Assembly (NCBI GenBank): GCA_017437745.1
Contig: JAFRYI010000003.1
Location: forward strand, 1 to 64,000
Origin: Bacillota bacterium
GTDB lineage: Bacteria > Bacillota > Clostridia > Peptostreptococcales > Anaerovoracaceae
DNA: 64,000 nucleotides
Direction: 5' to 3'
How positions within the stretch are numbered: position 1 is the stretch's first letter; every line of letters begins with the position of its first letter. Below the pieces are notes generated by a model. The model did no database searches. It saw only the letters and a program-made list of their open reading frames with translations, and had not been told where the DNA came from. Position numbers and translations under genes: made by a program. Shown here piece after piece: positions 17,252 to 26,067 of the stretch.

Positions 17252-19219
17252 GTGGCAGTAAGGATATTAGCCGGAAGGTACGAACTTAACGAAAGGATAG
17301 GCGAAGGCGGTATGGCGGTCGTGTTCCGTTCCAGGGACAGGCTGCTGGACCGCAACGTTGCCATTAAGATACTGCGCCCGGAGTATACCAAGGACCTGAT
17401 GTTCATAGAGAGCTTCAGGCGCGAATCGCAGCTTGCCGCAAGCATAGTGGACCCCAACATAGTAAACGTATACGACGTAGGTAAGGAAGGGAACATCTAC
17501 TACATCGTAATGGAGCTGGTGGAAGGGGAGCCTCTTTCCGAGATCATAAAGAGGGAAGCTCCGCTGGATCCCAGACGCGCGGCTAACATCACCAGACAGA
17601 TAGCGAGCGCGCTGTCCACGGCGCACAAGCACCAGCTTATACACCGCGACGTAAAGCCCCACAACGTTCTGGTCTCCGAGGGGGACGTTGCCAAGATCTC
17701 CGACTTCGGAATAGCCATAAAGGCAAGGCCGGAGGACGCTGACAGCACGGAAAAGAAAGAGTCCGTAATGGGCTCCATCCATTACTTCTCGCCGGAGCAG
17801 GCCAGAGGCGCCTACGTGGACGAGAGGTCCGACATCTATTCCCTGGGCATAGTCCTGTACGAGATGCTTACCGGCAAGGTCCCGTTCGACGGCGAGACCG
17901 CGGTGGACGTCGCCCTGAAGCACATGAACGAGCCCATGGTGCCGCCTTCCAGGCTCAATCCTGACATACCGCAGGATCTGGAAGACATAGTCATGAAAGC
18001 CACGGCCAAGCTGCAGACATCGCGCTACGCGTCCGCGGACGACATGATAACGGCGCTCAATCTGGTGAAATTCTCCAGACCTTCGGATTATTCCGTGGAA
18101 CTTGCCAGGGAGAAGAACGGAAACAAAGAAGATAAGACCAACGCCGAACCGGAAGAGACTCCGGAGCAGAAAAAAGCAAGGATCAGAGCCGAAAAGAAGG
18201 CCGCCAAGCGCAGAAAGCTCCTTAAGAGACTGGCGGTGCTTGCCGGTGCTCTGGTGGTACTGGTCGGCTTGATAATAGGGCTCGGAAAACTGCTGTTCTC
18301 CGGCAATAAATCCTTCCAGATGCCGTATCTTATCGGCATGAAGTACACAGACTCCGTGGAATACCTCAAGGAATTCGAGCTCTTCCCGGAGATAGACCTG
18401 CAGCTCGTGAGCACGGAGCCCGCGGGGACCATACTCAGCCAGACTCCCGAAGCGGACACCAAGGTGAAGCGCGGACAGACCGTTAAGGTCAACGTAAGCC
18501 GCGGATCTTCGGAGGCATCCGTGCCCATCCTTGCCGGTTCCACTCAGGCTACCGCGGAGGATCTTCTGAAGAAGTCCGGCTATACGGTAGGCGATATAAC
18601 CGGGGAGCACAGCGACAGCATACCCAAGGGCCTTATAATCTCGCAGGATCCGGCTGCCGGAACACCTCTGGAAAAAGGTGAAAAGGTAAACATGGTCGTA
18701 AGCCTGGGACCCTCCCAGGACGGACCGGAAGACAGCAAGATCATCGTTCCCAACGTTACCCAGAAGACGCTCGAGGCCGCCAAGTCGGAGATCGAAAAGG
18801 CGGGGCTTGCCGTAGGCACGGTAACGGAGCAGCACAGCACCACCGTAGCCGCGGGACGCATCATAAGCCAGTCGCCCTCCGCCGGAAACCACGCGGAAAA
18901 GGGCAGCCAGATAGCGCTTATAGTAAGCACGGGCGCTCCCCCGGTAAAGGAAGGATCCGTGGATCTGACTCTGGATTATTCAAAAGCTAAGGAAGACAGC
19001 TTCCAGGTAACTGTGACGCTCCAGGACGGCGGAGCTTCAACCAACGTGTTCGTGGAGCAGCGCTCAAAGACTTCCGAACCGGACAAGATAACGTTAATAG
19101 GCAAGAGCGAGACCGCGAAGGTCAAGGTCTTCTACACATACACAAGCGGCAATGCCAGCGGCACGATAGACACCATCTACGATCTTACGGTCAACTTCCA
19201 GACCGGTACGGTGCAGTAA
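17252..19219 (+). CDS. prkC: PASTA-domain Ser/Thr protein kinase (PrkC/PknB)
   Basis: A 655-residue membrane kinase. The cytoplasmic kinase domain (about 1-275) shows the glycine loop GEGGMAVV, catalytic Lys39, the HRDVKPHN loop with Asp133, and DFG at 151-153. A basic juxtamembrane stretch precedes one membrane helix at about 332-355. Outside are three PASTA repeats that bind muropeptides, and a final Ser/Thr-rich domain. GTG 17252 follows AAGGAG; an in-frame ATG at 17225 lies in prpC and lacks a ribosome site. PASTA number is three, as in B. subtilis PrkC. Confidence 0.94.
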   Translation: MAVRILAGRYELNERIGEGGMAVVFRSRDRLLDRNVAIKILRPEYTKDLMFIESFRRESQLAASIVDPNIVNVYDVGKEGNIYYIVMELVEGEPLSEIIKREAPLDPRRAANITRQIASALSTAHKHQLIHRDVKPHNVLVSEGDVAKISDFGIAIKARPEDADSTEKKESVMGSIHYFSPEQARGAYVDERSDIYSLGIVLYEMLTGKVPFDGETAVDVALKHMNEPMVPPSRLNPDIPQDLEDIVMKATAKLQTSRYASADDMITALNLVKFSRPSDYSVELAREKNGNKEDKTNAEPEETPEQKKARIRAEKKAAKRRKLLKRLAVLAGALVVLVGLIIGLGKLLFSGNKSFQMPYLIGMKYTDSVEYLKEFELFPEIDLQLVSTEPAGTILSQTPEADTKVKRGQTVKVNVSRGSSEASVPILAGSTQATAEDLLKKSGYTVGDITGEHSDSIPKGLIISQDPAAGTPLEKGEKVNMVVSLGPSQDGPEDSKIIVPNVTQKTLEAAKSEIEKAGLAVGTVTEQHSTTVAAGRIISQSPSAGNHAEKGSQIALIVSTGAPPVKEGSVDLTLDYSKAKEDSFQVTVTLQDGGASTNVFVEQRSKTSEPDKITLIGKSETAKVKVFYTYTSGNASGTIDTIYDLTVNFQTGTVQ

Positions 19220-19223
19220 GCCT

Positions 19224-20120
19224 ATGAGAGGGACCATCGTAAAGGCTCTGGCCGGATTCTATTACGTATACGCGGATGGCACGGTCTACGAGTGCCGAGC
19301 AAGAGGCGTCTTCAGAAAAGGCAGCCTTTCTCCGCTCGTGGGAGACGAAGTGGAGATGACCGTGGTCGCGGGGCCGGGGGAGCAGCCTTCCGCAAGCAGC
19401 CCGGAAATGGGCGTGGGAGCGGTGGACAAGGTGCTTCCCAGGATCTGCAGTTTCCAACGGCCTCCGGTCGCCAACGTGGAACTGATGGTAATAGTCGTTT
19501 CCGTAAAGGATCCGGCGCCGTCGTTCCGCATACTGGACAGGGTGGCTCTGGCCGCGGAAAAGGCCGGAACCGAGATACTGATCTGCGTAAGCAAGATAGA
19601 TCTTGCTGAGGACGACATACTGCAGCGCACGGTGGAACACTACAGAAACGCTTATCCGGTGCTGGCGGTCTGCGCCAGGACAGGCGAAGGCATGGAGGAA
19701 CTGAAAGCGCTGCTCAAAGGAAAGAAGGCCGCTCTGGCGGGGCCTTCCGGAGCCGGAAAATCCACGCTTACCAACGCTCTTATGGGCAGGGAGGTAAGCG
19801 CTACCGGGGAGATAAGCGAAAAGCTTAAGCGCGGCCGCAACACTACAAGGCACTGCGAGCTTTTCCGCAGCGGAGATTTCTTCCTGTTTGACACTCCGGG
19901 CTTCACTTCCTTCGAGAACGAGGGCCTGGATCCGGCGGAGATAGCTCATCTGTTCCCGGACTTCGGACCGTACGCGGACTGCCGCTTCGACGACTGCCGC
20001 CACATTTCGGAGCCGGACTGCGGAATAATAAGAGCCGTGGAGGAGGGGAAGATCTCCCGCGGCAGATACGAGTCCTACAAGGATATCTACGAAGCGGCCG
20101 TCAAAGCCGCAAAACACTGA
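19224..20120 (+). CDS. rsgA: Ribosome small subunit-dependent GTPase RsgA
   Basis: A 298-residue circularly permuted GTPase that checks late 30S assembly. It has an N-terminal OB fold, then G motifs in permuted order: the G4-like SKID, the P-loop GPSGAGKSTL and the G3 DTPGF. The C-terminal zinc motif is visible as CRFDDCRH and PDC. The start lies 4 bp after prkC. Its place between prkC and rpe is conserved in Bacillota. Confidence 0.96.
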   Translation: MRGTIVKALAGFYYVYADGTVYECRARGVFRKGSLSPLVGDEVEMTVVAGPGEQPSASSPEMGVGAVDKVLPRICSFQRPPVANVELMVIVVSVKDPAPSFRILDRVALAAEKAGTEILICVSKIDLAEDDILQRTVEHYRNAYPVLAVCARTGEGMEELKALLKGKKAALAGPSGAGKSTLTNALMGREVSATGEISEKLKRGRNTTRHCELFRSGDFFLFDTPGFTSFENEGLDPAEIAHLFPDFGPYADCRFDDCRHISEPDCGIIRAVEEGKISRGRYESYKDIYEAAVKAAKH

Positions 20121-20138
20121 CAGCAGGAGGATACTGAC

Positions 20139-20789
20139 ATGGTCAAACTTGCGCCGTCCGTCCTTTCGGCGGACCTTTCCAGACTTGCGGATCAGGCAGC
20201 GCTGATAGAGCAGGGCGGGGCGGACTTCGTCCATCTGGACGTAATGGACGGAGCTTTCGTGCCCAACATCACTTTCGGCGGACCGGTCGTAAGGAGCCTG
20301 GCCGGCAAGACCAAACTTCCCTTCGACGTGCATCTTATGATAGAGCATCCGGAACTTCGCATCCCGGACTTCGTAACTCCTCAGACGGAGTACATCTGCG
20401 TGCACCAGGAGGCCTGCGTACATCTCCACAGGGTGATACAGCAGATAAAAGCGCTCGGAATAAAGGCAGGCGCCGCGATCAACCCGGCCACGCCTGTATC
20501 GGCGCTGGAACCCATACTGGGCGATCTGGACATGGTCCTTGTAATGTCCGTAAACCCCGGATTCGGAGGCCAGAAGTTCATACCGTCCGCCATGATCAAG
20601 GTCAGCGAGCTGGATGAGCTGCGCAAAAGTGAAGAACTCAGCTTCGTAATCGAAGTCGACGGAGGCGTGGACCTGACCAACGCTCCTGCGCTCAAGGCCG
20701 TAGGCGCGGACATACTCGTCGCCGGAAGCGCTGTGTTCGGAGCTCCCGACGTACCCGCAAGGATAAAGGAATTCAAGGCAGTCCTTTAG
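20139..20789 (+). CDS. rpe: Ribulose-phosphate 3-epimerase
   Basis: A 216-residue TIM-barrel enzyme interconverting ribulose 5-phosphate and xylulose 5-phosphate. Signatures are LAPSVLSADLS near the N-terminus, HLDVMDGAFVPNITFG with metal ligands, HLMIEHPE, MSVNPGFGGQ and EVDGGV. AGGAGG lies before ATG 20139. It closes the priA-to-rpe cluster. No clear T-rich terminator is visible before the nagB promoter, though only about 30 bp separate them. Confidence 0.96.
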   Translation: MVKLAPSVLSADLSRLADQAALIEQGGADFVHLDVMDGAFVPNITFGGPVVRSLAGKTKLPFDVHLMIEHPELRIPDFVTPQTEYICVHQEACVHLHRVIQQIKALGIKAGAAINPATPVSALEPILGDLDMVLVMSVNPGFGGQKFIPSAMIKVSELDELRKSEELSFVIEVDGGVDLTNAPALKAVGADILVAGSAVFGAPDVPARIKEFKAVL

Positions 20790-20821
20790 TTCGTACACAC
20801 CTGTCCAAGTACAAAAAAATA

Positions 20822-20850
20822 TTGATTTTAAGCATCGGTACATTTATAAT
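20822..20850 (+). promoter_or_regulatory. Strong sigma-A-type promoter of the nagB operon
   Basis: TTGATT at 20822-20827 and TATAAT at 20845-20850, exactly 17 bp apart. Transcription would begin near 20857 and give a leader of roughly 100 bases before nagB. Confidence 0.75.
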
Positions 20851-20853
20851 TCT

Positions 20854-20918
20854 AGTGTTGAGTGTTGCTGCGTGCGGTCGGAAGATCCGTGCTTAGTCCT
20901 CAACACTTTTGGTTTTTG
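20854..20918 (+). promoter_or_regulatory. Structured leader upstream of nagB
   Basis: AGTGTTGAG (20854-20862) pairs with CTCAACACT (20899-20907), followed by T-rich sequence to 20918. Between them a smaller hairpin with CGGTC and GATCCG arms closes on a GGAA tetraloop. The outer stem followed by T-rich sequence resembles an attenuator. I do not recognise it as a known riboswitch class, and it is not at the glmS gene, where the glmS ribozyme normally sits. Confidence 0.5.
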
Positions 20919-20960
20919 TTTAAAACATCATTCTTATACAGTTTTATGGAGGAAAAGACC

Positions 20961-21752
20961 ATGAGAGTAGTTATTCAGGACGATTACGAAAAGATGTGCG
21001 AATGGGCAGCGAACTACATCGCGGACAAGCTTAAGGCGCACAAGGAAGACAGACCCTTCGTCCTGGGTCTTCCCACCGGTTCCTCGCCGCTGGGCGTCTA
21101 CAAAAGACTCATCGAAAAGAACAAGTCCGGAGAGATCAGTTTCAAGAACGTCGTCACATTCAACATGGACGAGTATCTGGGGCTGCCTCACGAGCACGAC
21201 CAGAGCTACTGGTATTTCATGCACGATAATTTCTTCGACCATCTGGTCGACATGAAGCCGGAGAACATCAACATCCTCAACGGCATGACGGATGATCCGG
21301 AAGGCGAGTGCGCCCGCTACGAGGAGAAGATCGCTTCCTACGGCGGCATCGACCTGTTCATGGGCGGCATAGGCGTCGACGGACATCTTGCTTTCAACGA
21401 ACCCTATACCTCGCTTACTTCCCGCACAGGACTCAGGGATCTTACCACCGACACCAGGATCGTAAACTCCAGATTCTTCGGCGGAGATCCTGAGAAGGTA
21501 CCTGCCCAGGCTCTGTCCGTAGGCATCGGCACAGTTACCGACGCCAAGGAAGTCCTGGTGCTCATCAGCGGCCACAACAAGGCCCGCGCTCTTGCGGCGG
21601 TAGTAGAAGGCGGAGTAAGCCAGAAGTGGACCTGCAGCGCTCTGCAGATGCACAACGCTGCCATAATCGCCTGCGACGAGGAAGCCTGCGGCGAACTTAC
21701 AGTGGATACCTACAAGTACTTCCTGGACATCGAGAGGGGAGAGAGACTCTAA
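20961..21752 (+). CDS. nagB: Glucosamine-6-phosphate deaminase
   Basis: A 263-residue enzyme converting glucosamine 6-phosphate to fructose 6-phosphate and ammonia. Family motifs: LGLPTGSSPLGVYKRL near the N-terminus, FNMDEYLGL, and the catalytic GGIGVDGHLAFNEP region containing Asp and His. ATG 20961 follows TGGAGGAAAA; upstream in-frame codons fall in the leader and are rejected. The stop overlaps the glmM start (TAATG). With glmM and a GlmU-like gene it forms an amino-sugar module balancing breakdown and use of glucosamine 6-phosphate. Confidence 0.95.
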   Translation: MRVVIQDDYEKMCEWAANYIADKLKAHKEDRPFVLGLPTGSSPLGVYKRLIEKNKSGEISFKNVVTFNMDEYLGLPHEHDQSYWYFMHDNFFDHLVDMKPENINILNGMTDDPEGECARYEEKIASYGGIDLFMGGIGVDGHLAFNEPYTSLTSRTGLRDLTTDTRIVNSRFFGGDPEKVPAQALSVGIGTVTDAKEVLVLISGHNKARALAAVVEGGVSQKWTCSALQMHNAAIIACDEEACGELTVDTYKYFLDIERGERL

Positions 21753-23101
21753 TGGGCAAATATTTCGGAACAGACGGATTCCGCGGAGAGGCCGGAAAAG
21801 ACCTTACCGTGGACCACGCCTTTAAGATAGGCAGATATCTGGGCTGCTATTTCAGCAAGGATCACAAGGCAAGAGTGGTAATAGGCAAGGACACAAGGCG
21901 TTCCAGCTACATGCTGGAGTCCGCGCTCTGCGCCGGTCTTACCGCGTCCGGAGCCGACGCGTATCTTCTGCACGTAACCACCACGCCCAGCGTTTCGTAC
22001 ATAACAAGGATCGACGACTTCGACTGCGGAATAATGATCTCCGCCAGCCACAATCCGTATTACGACAACGGCATCAAGCTTATAAACAGCGAAGGCGATA
22101 AGATGGAAGAGTCGCTGCTGCTCCAGATCGAGGACTACATCGACGGAGGAACGGAGCTTCCCTACGCTCTCGGCGAAGCCATAGGCGAGACCATAGACTA
22201 CTCCTCCGGCAGGAATCGCTACGTGGGATACCTCATCTCTCTGGCGACACGTTCCTACAAGGGCAAGAAGGTAGGTCTGGACTGCGCCAACGGCAGCACA
22301 TGGATGATGGCGAAGAGCGTGTTCGACGCTCTGGGCGCGGATACCCACGTGATCGCCAACCGTCCGGACGGTCTTAACATCAACGTGGACTGCGGTTCCA
22401 CACACATCGACAACCTGAGGCAGTTCGTGATCGACAACGGCCTGGACGTAGGATTCGCCTTCGACGGCGACGCGGACCGCTGCCTGGCGGTGGACGAGAA
22501 GGGCAACGTGGTCAACGGCGACCACATAATGTACCTCTCCGCCAGATACATGAAGGAAAACGGCATGCTCGGCGATTCCAAGGTGGTAACGACTATCATG
22601 TCCAACATGGGCCTGTATAAGGCTCTGGACGAGCTTGGGATAGGCTACGAGCAGACTCCGGTAGGCGATAAGTACGTTGCCGAGAACATGAAGAAGAACG
22701 GTCACCTTATAGGCGGCGAGCAGTCCGGACACATAATCTTCTGGCGTTACGCCACCACGGGAGACGGACTCATCACAGCCATCAAGGTAATGGAAGCCAT
22801 GCTGGAGACCAAACTGCCGCTCTCGACCCTCGCGGCGCCCATGACCATGTACCCGCAGGTGCTCAAGAACGTCATCGTGGATGACAAGGACGGAACACTC
22901 AACGATCCTGCCGTAAAAGCAGCCGTGGAGAAGGCCGGTCAGGAACTGGGCGGAAACGGACGCGTACTTCTCAGGAAGTCCGGAACCGAGCCTGTTCTGC
23001 GCGTAATGTCCGAATCTCTGGACCTGACGCTCTGCAACGAAAAGGTGGACGACATAATCCAGTCCATGAAGGACAGCGGCCACTTCGTAAAGATGAAATA
23101 G
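21752..23101 (+). CDS. glmM: Phosphoglucosamine mutase
   Basis: A 449-residue alpha-D-phosphohexomutase producing glucosamine 1-phosphate for UDP-GlcNAc. It begins GKYFGTDGFRG, has the catalytic phosphoserine loop ISASHNPYYDNGIK, the metal-binding DGDADRC loop and the C-terminal RKSGTEPVLRVM phosphate site. All are intact. The start overlaps the nagB stop by one base, behind GGGGAGAG. The catalytic loop and length fit GlmM better than phosphomannomutase, though specificity is inferred. Confidence 0.92.
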   Translation: MGKYFGTDGFRGEAGKDLTVDHAFKIGRYLGCYFSKDHKARVVIGKDTRRSSYMLESALCAGLTASGADAYLLHVTTTPSVSYITRIDDFDCGIMISASHNPYYDNGIKLINSEGDKMEESLLLQIEDYIDGGTELPYALGEAIGETIDYSSGRNRYVGYLISLATRSYKGKKVGLDCANGSTWMMAKSVFDALGADTHVIANRPDGLNINVDCGSTHIDNLRQFVIDNGLDVGFAFDGDADRCLAVDEKGNVVNGDHIMYLSARYMKENGMLGDSKVVTTIMSNMGLYKALDELGIGYEQTPVGDKYVAENMKKNGHLIGGEQSGHIIFWRYATTGDGLITAIKVMEAMLETKLPLSTLAAPMTMYPQVLKNVIVDDKDGTLNDPAVKAAVEKAGQELGGNGRVLLRKSGTEPVLRVMSESLDLTLCNEKVDDIIQSMKDSGHFVKMK

Positions 23102-23110
23102 GAGGCCCTT

Positions 23111-23773
23111 ATGATAACCATCAGCGAACTGCTCGATCTGGACAAGACCTTGGCGGCGGAGCTTTTCGAAGGAAAGACCTACCCCTGGGAAGTCCTGGAC
23201 GACATAAAAGCATTTATACTTAAACTCGGTCCGACGCTTCCGGCGGAGGAGTTCGACAACCCTTCAGAGGGCGTGTGGATAGCTAAGGACGCCAAGGTGT
23301 TCCCGTCGGCTTACATCGGATCTCCGTGCATAATAGACCACAACGCCGAAGTTCGCCACTGCGCTTTCATACGCGGCAGCGCCATCGTAGGCAAGAACGC
23401 TGTCGTAGGAAACTCCTGCGAGCTCAAGAACGTGGTCCTGTTCGACAACGTTCAGACACCGCACTACAACTATGTAGGCGACTCCGTTCTGGGCTACAAG
23501 GCCCACATGGGCGCCGGTTCCATAACGAGCAACGTAAAGAGCGACAAGACTCTGGTAGTCGTGCATCAGCCCGGCGATCCCATAGAGACCGGACGCAAGA
23601 AGTTCGGAGCCATCCTGGGAGACAACGTGGAAGTCGGATGCAACAGCGTACTTAACCCCGGCACCATCGTCTGCAGACGCAGCAGCATCTATCCTACGTC
23701 CTGCGTGCGCGGCGTAGTACCCGAGGACAGCATCTACAAGGACAAGGACAACGTCGTGATCAGAAAGAAATAG
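23111..23773 (+). CDS. GlmU-like left-handed beta-helix acetyltransferase
   Basis: A 220-residue protein with hexapeptide repeats over about residues 55-205, forming a left-handed beta-helix. It resembles the C-terminal acetyltransferase half of GlmU but has no uridylyltransferase GxGTRM motif, so it cannot make UDP-GlcNAc alone. The segment HYNYVGDSVLGYKAHMGAGS matches the GlmU-like subgroup annotated as UDP-GlcNAc pyrophosphorylase-related. Following glmM by 9 bp with AGGAGG overlap, it probably acetylates glucosamine 1-phosphate or a related sugar phosphate. A separate nucleotidyltransferase would have to exist elsewhere. A terminator follows. Confidence 0.8.
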   Translation: MITISELLDLDKTLAAELFEGKTYPWEVLDDIKAFILKLGPTLPAEEFDNPSEGVWIAKDAKVFPSAYIGSPCIIDHNAEVRHCAFIRGSAIVGKNAVVGNSCELKNVVLFDNVQTPHYNYVGDSVLGYKAHMGAGSITSNVKSDKTLVVVHQPGDPIETGRKKFGAILGDNVEVGCNSVLNPGTIVCRRSSIYPTSCVRGVVPEDSIYKDKDNVVIRKK

Positions 23774-23812
23774 CGTCGTTCCCGCACTGTCCGGTACATG
23801 ATCAAACCATTA

Positions 23813-23845
23813 AAACACAGGCTTTCCGGGCCTGTGTTTTTTTAT
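23813..23845 (+). terminator. Terminator of the nagB operon
   Basis: AAACACAGGC (23813-23822) pairs with GCCTGTGTTT, followed by T-rich sequence. Confidence 0.85.
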
Positions 23846-23861
23846 TAACGAGTCTGTTCGG

Positions 23862-23891
23862 TTGACTGGGCTCGGCGTGTTAAACTATAAT
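23862..23891 (+). promoter_or_regulatory. Promoter of the second MATE gene
   Basis: TTGACT at 23862-23867 and TATAAT at 23886-23891, 18 bp apart, 50 bp before the ATG. Confidence 0.7.
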
Positions 23892-23940
23892 GTTCTTTAC
23901 TTAATATACAGATCATACAGAATAACGGAAACAACTTTTC

Positions 23941-25377
23941 ATGGCCGCGCAGACGACAGAGAAAAAAGAATTATTCGAGAGCATGCCTATACCCAAGGCC
24001 CTGGCTACGCTTGCCGTGCCTACGATCATCAGCCAGATGATCAGCGTCATCTACAACATGGTAGATACGTTCTACATAGGCAGGGCGGGCAATCCGTTCA
24101 TGCTTGCGGCTACGTCATTGTCTTTGTCCGTAATGCTTCTTAACATATCGTTCTCCAACCTGTTCGGCATAGGCGGAGGCAGCCTTATGGCAAGGCTTCT
24201 GGGCCAGCAGAGAGCGGATGAGACAAAGTCCGTCTGCGCATTCAGCGTTTACGGGGCTGCGGCAGTAGCGATCGTTTATTCGGCTCTTGTGGGTATTTTC
24301 CTGCATCCGCTGCTGAGATTCCTGGGCGCTTCGGACGACACCATAGGTTTCGCCAGCCAGTATACGTTCTACGTAGTCGTTCTGGGCTGCATATTCTCCA
24401 CGCTTTCGCTTACTCTGGCTTTCCTTCTCCGGAACACCGGCTATTCCGCGAAGGCCAGCATAGGTCTTTCCGGCGGCGGGATACTGAACATGGTACTGGA
24501 TCCGCTGTTCATGTTCGTGATACTTCCCAGGGGCATGGAGGTAACAGGCGCGGCCGTAGCCACGCTCATTTCCAACGTCTGCTCCTGCGTATACCTGATA
24601 TTCACCGTAAAGAAAGCGTCCGCGACATCGCCGCTCAGCCTTAAGCCGTCTGATGCCGCAAAGATAAGCAGGGAGAACGCCAAGAAGCTTTTCTCCGTAG
24701 GCGTGCCCTCCGCCATACTTACGGGGCTCTTCGATCTGGGCAACGTCATAATGAACATACTTGCTTCCGCTCACGGAGACCTTGTTATAGCGGGCATCGG
24801 AATAGTAATGAAGATAGACCGGATCCCGAACGCCGTAAACGTAGGCCTGTCCCAGGGAATGCTTCCGCTGGTAGCTTACAACTACGCTTCCGGAGACCAC
24901 GATCGCATGCGCAAGGTAATAAGATTTACAAGGATATGCGGACTTACGGTATCGATAGTCGCTCTGATCCTTCTGGAGATCTTCGCCAGGCCCGTTACGC
25001 AGCTGTTCCTGAGCACTTCAAACGGCAGCATGGAGGCAGCCGCGGCCACCGTCGTGCTTGCGGCAACCTTCTTGAGGATACGCTGCATAGCCTCGCCGTT
25101 CGCGTTCATGAACTACAGCAGCTCATACTGCATGCAGGCGATGGGCAACGGTCTGGGCACCATGATCCACGCCATAGTAAGACAGGTAGTATTCTACATG
25201 CCGTTCATGTACATCCTGGACAAGTTCTTCGGAGCGAACGGACTTGCCGCGGCTCTTCCGGCAGGGGAACTGTGCGGCGGAATAGTAGCGTTGATACTGG
25301 TGCACTTCACCATAAAGAAAGCGGAGGCTTCGTTCGCGAAAAAGAACGGCTCCGCGGCGGAAATGGAGGAGGATTAG
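23941..25377 (+). CDS. MATE family efflux transporter
   Basis: A 478-residue membrane protein with about 12 hydrophobic helices. The N-terminal pattern PKALATLAVPTIISQMISVIYN, shared by the Bacillota MATE branch that includes MepA-like multidrug exporters, precedes the VDTFYIG motif. It would export drugs or metabolites using ion gradients. It is monocistronic: its own promoter lies at 23862-23891 and a terminator shared with rpsT lies downstream. It differs clearly from the MATE protein at 8320. The ribosome site is weak. Confidence 0.92.
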   Translation: MAAQTTEKKELFESMPIPKALATLAVPTIISQMISVIYNMVDTFYIGRAGNPFMLAATSLSLSVMLLNISFSNLFGIGGGSLMARLLGQQRADETKSVCAFSVYGAAAVAIVYSALVGIFLHPLLRFLGASDDTIGFASQYTFYVVVLGCIFSTLSLTLAFLLRNTGYSAKASIGLSGGGILNMVLDPLFMFVILPRGMEVTGAAVATLISNVCSCVYLIFTVKKASATSPLSLKPSDAAKISRENAKKLFSVGVPSAILTGLFDLGNVIMNILASAHGDLVIAGIGIVMKIDRIPNAVNVGLSQGMLPLVAYNYASGDHDRMRKVIRFTRICGLTVSIVALILLEIFARPVTQLFLSTSNGSMEAAAATVVLAATFLRIRCIASPFAFMNYSSSYCMQAMGNGLGTMIHAIVRQVVFYMPFMYILDKFFGANGLAAALPAGELCGGIVALILVHFTIKKAEASFAKKNGSAAEMEED

Positions 25378-25410
25378 GAAGCGCCTTAAGACAGCGTTTC
25401 GGACAAAGTA

Positions 25411-25438
25411 AAAAACCGGGGAGACACTCCCGGTTTTT
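25411..25438. terminator. Bidirectional terminator between MATE gene and rpsT
   Basis: AAAAACCGGG (25411-25420) pairs with CCCGGTTTTT (25429-25438). Runs of A and T on both sides let it serve both converging genes. Confidence 0.85.
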
Positions 25439-25479
25439 CTTATGCATTTAACTTATGCATATGTGGGGACGGGTGAGAT

Positions 25480-25749
25480 TTACTCTGCTTTTGCCTTGTT
25501 GTAGGCAAGGTTCATCCTGGAGACTTTTCTGGAAGCCGCGTTCTTGTGGATGGTATTCTTTGCAGCTGCCTGCATAAGCTTCTTCTCGGCAAGTACGAGC
25601 TTTTCCTTCGCGGTGTCGAAGTCCTTCGCGGCAAGAGCCTTGTAGAAGTTCTTGATGATGGCCTTCAGGCTGTTCTTGATGCGCCTGTTCTCCGCGTTCT
25701 TCCTGTTGATGACCTTGATCCTTTTCTTTGCAGATTTGATATTCGCCAT
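25480..25749 (-). CDS. rpsT: 30S ribosomal protein S20
   Basis: An 89-residue, strongly basic, helical protein that binds 16S rRNA early in 30S assembly. The N-terminus MANIKSAKKRIKV, the central RNSLKA-like region and the basic composition are typical, as is the length. GGGGTG precedes the start codon. It diverges from lepA, with overlapping promoters. In Bacillus gpr and spoIIP come between rpsT and lepA; they are absent here. Confidence 0.97.
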   Translation of the reverse strand: MANIKSAKKRIKVINRKNAENRRIKNSLKAIIKNFYKALAAKDFDTAKEKLVLAEKKLMQAAAKNTIHKNAASRKVSRMNLAYNKAKAE

Positions 25750-25787
25750 TGATTTTCACCCCACTTTCGCAAAATATCGCAAGCGAC

Positions 25788-25816
25788 AGTATACTACAGG
25801 AGTTGCGATTATTCAA
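25788..25816 (-). promoter_or_regulatory. Promoter of rpsT
   Basis: On the minus strand TTGAAT (25816-25811) and TATACT (25793-25788) are 17 bp apart. It overlaps the lepA promoter on the other strand. Confidence 0.7.
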
Positions 25817-25831
25817 GAAGTTTTTTATAAT
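25803..25831 (+). promoter_or_regulatory. Promoter of lepA
   Basis: TTGCGA at 25803-25808 and TATAAT at 25826-25831, 17 bp apart, giving a leader of about 230 bases before lepA. Confidence 0.7.
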
Positions 25832-25854
25832 ATACAGTCGATGGGACGCTGTTG

Positions 25855-26029
25855 CGGCGCTGCGGCCGTTAAAGCAGTTTCTCAGCCCGCTCCGCGGCTT
25901 CACGCCGAGCCTTTCCGTGTCATTCATCAGCTCGTTTCGTACTTCGTCCGAACTCGCTGTGAACGACTTCCGGAAAGTCTCTTCTGCCGCTCCGGAGCGC
26001 TTCGAAATGCTTTAACAGCCGCATCGCCG
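25855..26029. repeat. Long imperfect palindrome in the lepA leader
   Basis: The 318-bp gap between rpsT and lepA holds a 175-bp palindromic element. TGCGGCCGTTAAAGCA (25861-25876) matches the reverse complement of 26008-26023 at 15 of 16 bases. Similarity continues outward (GGCG) and inward (TTTC, then CGCTCCG), and CTTTCCG at 25911-25917 pairs with CGGAAAG at 25971-25977. It could be a MITE-like repeat or a folded leader RNA. No convincing gene lies in it. Confidence 0.65.
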
Positions 26030-26067
26030 GACAGCAGATCCATAATGAACATCATAAAGAGGACTTC

